From a bacterium (GTDB taxonomy: Bacteria > Cyanobacteriota > Vampirovibrionia > Gastranaerophilales > Gastranaerophilaceae): DNA of 16,410 nt. Below, piece after piece: positions 15,085 to 16,410 of this stretch; position 1 is the stretch's first letter; the number at the start of each line of letters is the position of its first letter. The notes under the pieces are model-generated. The model did no database searches and was not told where the DNA came from. It saw only the letters and a list, made by a program, of their open reading frames with translations. Where the stretch lies: the NCBI GenBank assembly GCA_024408905.1, contig JAKSUP010000007.1, positions 1 to 16,410 of the forward strand, read 5' to 3'. The translations under genes and the position numbers were made by a program.

Positions 15085-15576
15085 ATGACAACAGGTCAAA
15101 CAGTTGATTTTGCGAAGTTGGATGAAATCTTGGCTGCTTATGAATATAAGAAGTCAAACTTAATCGCAATTTTGCAAAAAATTCAAGAAGTTTATCGTTA
15201 TCTACCGTTAGATGCGATGACTTATGTTGGTACCAAAGTAGAAGACTTATCACCTGCAACCGTTTATGGCGTTGCAACTTTCTATGCTCAATTCTCTTTG
15301 GATCCAAAAGGTAAATACGAAGTTAAATGCTGCGATGGTACAGCTTGCCACGTTAGAGGTTCAATGCCTGTATTAAACGCAATTAAAGCAAGATTAGATT
15401 TAAAAGACGGTAAATTTACTACAGATGATGGCTTATTCTCAGTAGAAACGGTTAGCTGCTTAGGCGCTTGTGGTTTGGCTCCTGTAGTTGTTATCAATGA
15501 CAAAGTTTATCCTCAAATGACATCTGATGCAATAAAGATTGTCCTTGACACTATTCTTAAAGAGGAGGGTAAATAA
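15085..15576 (+). CDS. [2Fe-2S] NuoE/HydC-like subunit (hydrogenase or NADH dehydrogenase)
   Basis: A 163-residue thioredoxin-like ferredoxin of the NuoE / HydC / HndA family. The helical N-terminal half carries LSPATVYGVATFYAQF (55-70), typical of the family. The [2Fe-2S] ligands are Cys83 and Cys88 (CDGTAC) and Cys125 and Cys129 (CLGAC). Such subunits shuttle electrons between the NADH-oxidising flavin subunit and the rest of the complex. AAGGAG (15073-15078) is 6 nt before the ATG at 15085, so the in-frame ATGs at 15049, 15061 and 15070 are rejected. Its stop overlaps the next ATG by one base, so the two are translationally coupled. A good promoter precedes it. The NuoF-like neighbour with its own N-terminal Fe-S domain favours an electron-bifurcating [FeFe] hydrogenase (HydABC) or NADP-reducing hydrogenase over respiratory complex I, but the catalytic subunit lies outside the window. 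Confidence 0.9.
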   Translation: MTTGQTVDFAKLDEILAAYEYKKSNLIAILQKIQEVYRYLPLDAMTYVGTKVEDLSPATVYGVATFYAQFSLDPKGKYEVKCCDGTACHVRGSMPVLNAIKARLDLKDGKFTTDDGLFSVETVSCLGACGLAPVVVINDKVYPQMTSDAIKIVLDTILKEEGK

Positions 15577-16410
15577 TGGAACTTAATATAGATATTAAAA
15601 AAGAACAAGAAAACGCATTACAAGAAATTGAAAAGCAAGGTTTAAGAGTTCTTGTTTGTGGTGGAACAGGTTGTGTTGCAAACGGTTCTATGGCTGTTAT
15701 GGAAAAGTTCAGAGAACTTGGTGCAAATGTTAGCACTCTGACAACTAAAGATAAAATGACAGTTATTCCTACAGGCTGCCACGGTTTTTGTGAAAAAGGT
15801 GTTTTGGTTGTATTACCTGACCTTCACACAACTTACGTTAAAGTAAAAGTTGAAGATGTTGAAGAAATCTTTAATTCACATTTGGTTGGTGGAAAACCTG
15901 TCGAAAGACTTTTATATGTTGACCCTAAAACAGGCGAACACGTTCAAAAGTCAGAAGATATCAATTTCTATGCAAAACAAACACGTACAGCTTTAGAAAA
16001 CTGTGGACACATAGCTGCAGAATCTATTGATGAAGCAATTGCAGTTCACGGTTACGAAGCTTTAGCAAATATTTTGAAAGAAAATAACCCTGATGCCGTT
16101 ATTCAAGAAATCTTGGATTCAGGTTTGAAGGGTAGAGGCGGCGCAGGTTTCCCTACAGGTCTAAAATGGAAATTTACTGCAGCAAACAAAGGTGGAAAAT
16201 CTTATGTTGTATGTAACGGTGACGAAGGCGACCCTGGTGCATTCATGGATAGATCAGTTATGGAAGGTGACCCTCATAAATTATTAGAAGGTATGGCAAT
16301 TGCAGCGTTTGCAATCGGCGCTGACGAAGGTTATATCTACGTTCGTGCAGAATATCCTCTTGCAATTAAACGTCTAAGAAAAGCTATTGCTGATGCTGAA
16401 GAAAGACATT
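15576..16410 (+). CDS. NuoF/HydB-like NADH-binding flavoprotein subunit (partial)
   Basis: The first 278 codons of a gene that runs off the window. ATG overlaps the upstream TAA by one base, with AGGAGG (15563-15568) 7 nt before it. An N-terminal thioredoxin-like [2Fe-2S] domain has Cys28 and Cys33 (CGGTGC) and Cys68 and Cys72 (CHGFC). The complex I 51-kDa fold follows, with GRGGAGFPTG (186-195) for NADH binding and CNGDEGDPGAF (213-223) for FMN. Fusion of the ferredoxin-like domain to the NuoF core is characteristic of HydB, HndC and similar subunits of bifurcating hydrogenases and formate dehydrogenases. In that setting the protein oxidises or reduces NAD(P)H at FMN in the cytoplasm. The C-terminal part, with the [4Fe-4S] motif and possible extra ferredoxin domain, lies beyond 16410, so the exact subtype is open. 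Confidence 0.92.
   Translation, partial: MELNIDIKKEQENALQEIEKQGLRVLVCGGTGCVANGSMAVMEKFRELGANVSTLTTKDKMTVIPTGCHGFCEKGVLVVLPDLHTTYVKVKVEDVEEIFNSHLVGGKPVERLLYVDPKTGEHVQKSEDINFYAKQTRTALENCGHIAAESIDEAIAVHGYEALANILKENNPDAVIQEILDSGLKGRGGAGFPTGLKWKFTAANKGGKSYVVCNGDEGDPGAFMDRSVMEGDPHKLLEGMAIAAFAIGADEGYIYVRAEYPLAIKRLRKAIADAEERH

Noticed and set aside
2..15576. Absence of TGA stops (10 TAA and 3 TAG in 13 complete or 3'-complete genes) as a sign of a recoded TGA
   Set aside because: All genes are full length without in-frame TGA, and low TGA use is expected by chance in so few AT-rich genes. The standard bacterial code fits.

Overview
The window is about 16.4 kb of AT-rich bacterial DNA, almost fully coding, with no tRNA, rRNA, CRISPR array, insertion sequence or phage gene that I can see. 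The largest gene-free gap is the 292 bases at 272-563. The gene set suggests a diderm, fermentative anaerobe: an AsmA-type inner-membrane/periplasmic protein, a class A penicillin-binding protein, IspD of the MEP isoprenoid pathway, and the start of a NuoE/NuoF-like pair of the electron-bifurcating [FeFe]-hydrogenase type. With the PBS-lyase-like HEAT repeats and hypothetical proteins that begin with short SFKG / INFG-like motifs, my best guess is a gut member of the non-photosynthetic cyanobacterial sister group (Vampirovibrionia, Gastranaerophilales). This is inference from gene style; I could run no search.

Layout. 2-271: the end of a sensor histidine kinase. 272-563: regulatory gap with a TATAAT box and partly inverted TGTAACA / GTTTACAAA elements. 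564-1418: a HEAT-repeat gene broken by one in-frame TAA that sits exactly where the other repeats encode leucine. A bidirectional hairpin terminator separates it from a convergent CxxCxxCC (YkgJ-like) cysteine-cluster gene (1473-1865, minus). 1957-4852: a two-gene operon of penicillin-binding protein 1A and ispD, linking peptidoglycan synthesis to isoprenoid precursor supply. 4856-5485 (minus): thymidine kinase, convergent with ispD, both stop codons lying in one small palindrome. 5640-6896: a long protein of unknown function ending in a SEC-C zinc motif.

6993-9031: two hypothetical genes 17 bp apart with similar short N-terminal motifs. 9066-10370: rimO, the ribosomal protein S12 methylthiotransferase, possibly on a leaderless transcript. 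10425-11720: a hypothetical protein with a zinc-metallopeptidase-like HENRH motif. 11779-14940: a 1053-residue AsmA-family protein with its own TATAAT box and a strong ribosome binding site. 15085 to the window end: hydC/nuoE-like and hydB/nuoF-like genes, translationally coupled, behind a good TTGATT-17-GATAAT promoter. They probably continue into a hydrogenase catalytic subunit outside the window.

Several starts were moved from the longest reading frame to an internal ATG because a Shine-Dalgarno sequence sits at the right distance: the HEAT gene (564), tdk (5485), the zincin-like gene (10425), the AsmA gene (11779) and the NuoE-like gene (15085). The strongest items to follow up are the nonsense codon in the HEAT gene, the hypothetical pair with shared N-terminal motifs, and the HENRH protein.
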